Shown in pieces: positions 62,677 through 64,000 of a stretch of 64,000 bases of DNA. This stretch comes from Roseibium marinum (lineage in GTDB: Bacteria; Pseudomonadota; Alphaproteobacteria; Rhizobiales; Stappiaceae). The stretch spans positions 248,001 through 312,000 of the forward strand of contig NZ_PPCN01000004.1 of NCBI RefSeq assembly GCF_002906165.1, written 5' to 3'. The notes under the pieces were generated by a model, which saw only the letters and a list, made by a program, of their open reading frames with translations, did no database searches and was not told the DNA's origin. The translations under genes and the position numbers were made by a program. Numbering within the stretch: the stretch's first letter is position 1; each line of letters opens with the position of its first letter.

Positions 62677-64000
62677 TCAGGCTGCGTCGAGTTTCCCCAG
62701 GAAATCGGAAAGCGCCTTGCGGAGGTTGCCACAATGCTGATCGACATCCGAGGAACAGACGCCGAGTTGCTCCGAGGTCTCGCTCACCGTGCGCACCGCC
62801 AGATTCATCTGCTCCATGTTTTCTGAAACCCGTGTGGTCTGGGAAGCGGTTACCTGCGTGTTCTCCGCGATTTGCCGGGTTGCCGTACCCTGCTGCTCTA
62901 CGGCTGCGGAAATGGACGCGGTGTTGGTGTCAACCTCCGTCATGGTGGTCGAAATCTGCTCGATTGCCGAAACCGCTTCTGTAGTCGAGGCCTGAATGGC
63001 GGCGATATGACCGCCGATCTCGTCGGTTGCCTTGGCGGTCTGGGTCGCCAGTTCCTTTACCTCGGCTGCCACCACAGCAAACCCCTTGCCCATCTCCCCG
63101 GCACGGGCCGCCTCGATGGTGGCATTGAGTGCAAGGAGATTTGTCTGCTCCGCGATTTCCTGAATGAGGGTGACCACCTGGCCGATCTTGTCGACTGCGT
63201 CGGCAAGGCCAGCAATCTTGTCGTTTGTCAGCGCCGCCTGGCTGCTTGCTGTGGCGACGACACCGGCCGTGGTGCTCACTTGGCGGCTGATCTCGGCGAT
63301 CGAGGCAGTCAGTTCTTCGGCAGCCGTCGCGACGGTTTCAACATTGCGGGAAGCGCTGTCGGCCGCATCCGCCGTGGACCCGACCATGGATTCGGAATTT
63401 CCCGCCGCTTCCGCCATGGTGTTTACAGCAGCGTGAAGAACCTGTGTCGAGCTTTCCAGTTCCACGAAATAGCTTTCCGTGCTCACCTTGAATTCCTCCG
63501 ACAGGCCTAGCAGCATGCTGCGGCGGTCTTCCGCTTGAGCCTCTTTCTGCCGGTCCATCTCTTCGGCCATCTGGCGCTGCTCGATGAGAGAGGTCCTAAA
63601 ACTGCCAAGAGCATCCCGCAGACGCCCGAGTTCATCTTTTGACGTCCACCCTGGAACGTCGGCTTCTAAATCACCGTCAGCAAGCCTTTTTGCGCATTCG
63701 GAAAGCTGCCCTGCCCGTCCGGCAAGCGTCCGGTTGAAATACAACCATCCGCCAATGGCAAGCACGATCATGACAAGTGTACCTGTGACCTGCATCAGTG
63801 TCGCCGACGAGCGCAAACTGTCGAGAGTGGCGATCCCTGCCTCCATGTCGGCGTGAATCAGCTCCTCTACCTCGTCCGCAAGCTGGATGAAGGAGTCAAA
63901 AGTTTCGTCAAAGGCGATATCCGCGCCGGAACCGGCCGTTTCCATGGACAGTGATTTTTCGCGCCGCTGATAGGCCAAGGCGATCAGCCGGTCGATATCG
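62677..64000 (-). CDS. Methyl-accepting chemotaxis protein (5' end off window)
   Basis: At least 441 residues; the frame stays open through the right edge ([16 protein letters not shown]), so the N-terminus is missing. A membrane helix (about 85 residues in: [18 protein letters not shown]), then a HAMP domain, then a long coiled-coil signalling domain with the hairpin tip [20 protein letters not shown] and [15 protein letters not shown]. It couples ligand binding to CheA/CheW. The C-terminus is unusual for the family in ending with two Cys ([14 protein letters not shown]), and no CheR pentapeptide is seen. Confidence 0.93.
   Translation of the reverse strand, partial: DIDRLIALAYQRREKSLSMETAGSGADIAFDETFDSFIQLADEVEELIHADMEAGIATLDSLRSSATLMQVTGTLVMIVLAIGGWLYFNRTLAGRAGQLSECAKRLADGDLEADVPGWTSKDELGRLRDALGSFRTSLIEQRQMAEEMDRQKEAQAEDRRSMLLGLSEEFKVSTESYFVELESSTQVLHAAVNTMAEAAGNSESMVGSTADAADSASRNVETVATAAEELTASIAEISRQVSTTAGVVATASSQAALTNDKIAGLADAVDKIGQVVTLIQEIAEQTNLLALNATIEAARAGEMGKGFAVVAAEVKELATQTAKATDEIGGHIAAIQASTTEAVSAIEQISTTMTEVDTNTASISAAVEQQGTATRQIAENTQVTASQTTRVSENMEQMNLAVRTVSETSEQLGVCSSDVDQHCGNLRKALSDFLGKLDAA

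Overview
The window is a chromosomal segment of a GC-rich alphaproteobacterium, most likely of the order Hyphomicrobiales (Rhizobiales) and possibly a marine Stappiaceae member of the Roseibium/Labrenzia type. That placement is an inference from gene families typical of the group (MucR/Ros zinc-finger regulator, Usg-like, BA14K-like, DUF1491, DUF2336, DUF5330, the rhizobial TPR/ispE/polyprenyl synthase neighbourhood), not from a marker-gene comparison. No prophage, CRISPR array, biosynthetic cluster or rRNA operon is present. The mobile DNA seen is three short (about 260 bp) MITE-like elements with terminal inverted repeats and internal stem-loops. One of them splits a lytic transglycosylase gene.

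Layout. 1-4.6 kb: an RbbA/YhhJ/YhiI-type ABC exporter operon, running off the left edge. 5-9.4 kb: a DUF1127 gene with a tandem repeat after it, then a FecR lipoprotein coupled to a CHASE2 nucleotidyl cyclase, divergent from a Crp/Fnr regulator with a MITE between them. 9.6-13 kb: a His-rich BA14K-like secreted protein, a regulator/hydrolase fusion, tRNA-Leu(UAA) and a ParDE toxin-antitoxin operon. 13-21 kb: map, radC, a CHASE4-GGDEF-EAL protein, MeaB-type GTPase and pyruvate phosphate dikinase. 21-27 kb: TPR protein, ispE, a long-chain polyprenyl diphosphate synthase, DUF2007, an RNA-type methyltransferase, Usg and a small cytochrome c, then a second MITE. 27-39 kb: MoxR/CoxE pair, a membrane protein, L,D-transpeptidase, YceI, amino-acid binding protein, flavin reductase, P1 peptidase, the broken mltF, a quinone reductase/TetR divergent pair with twin operators, and a YcgN-like Cys-cluster protein.

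39-50 kb is largely envelope and regulation: PBP1A coupled to DUF1214 and DUF1254 proteins, a lipoprotein with a small leader gene, DUF2336, an operon of a degenerate histidine kinase with a peptidoglycan-binding protein and DUF1491, then DUF5330, sufE and mucR. 50.5-56.4 kb is a complete seven-gene Mrp Na+/H+ antiporter operon (mrpABCDEFG, minus strand) with its genes tightly overlapped, consistent with a saline habitat. 56.8-64 kb: a PAS/degenerate-GGDEF protein, msrB, a periplasmic binding protein, an HxlR/QorB-type divergent pair with a palindromic operator, an MFS transporter and the C-terminal part of a chemotaxis receptor running off the right edge.

Themes: nucleotide second-messenger signalling (one cyclase, two GGDEF-family proteins, one Crp), cell-wall remodelling (PBP1A, L,D-transpeptidase, MltF remnant, peptidoglycan-binding protein), redox and electrophile response (two quinone/flavin reductase-regulator pairs, MsrB, YceI, flavin reductase), and non-autonomous transposition without a visible transposase.
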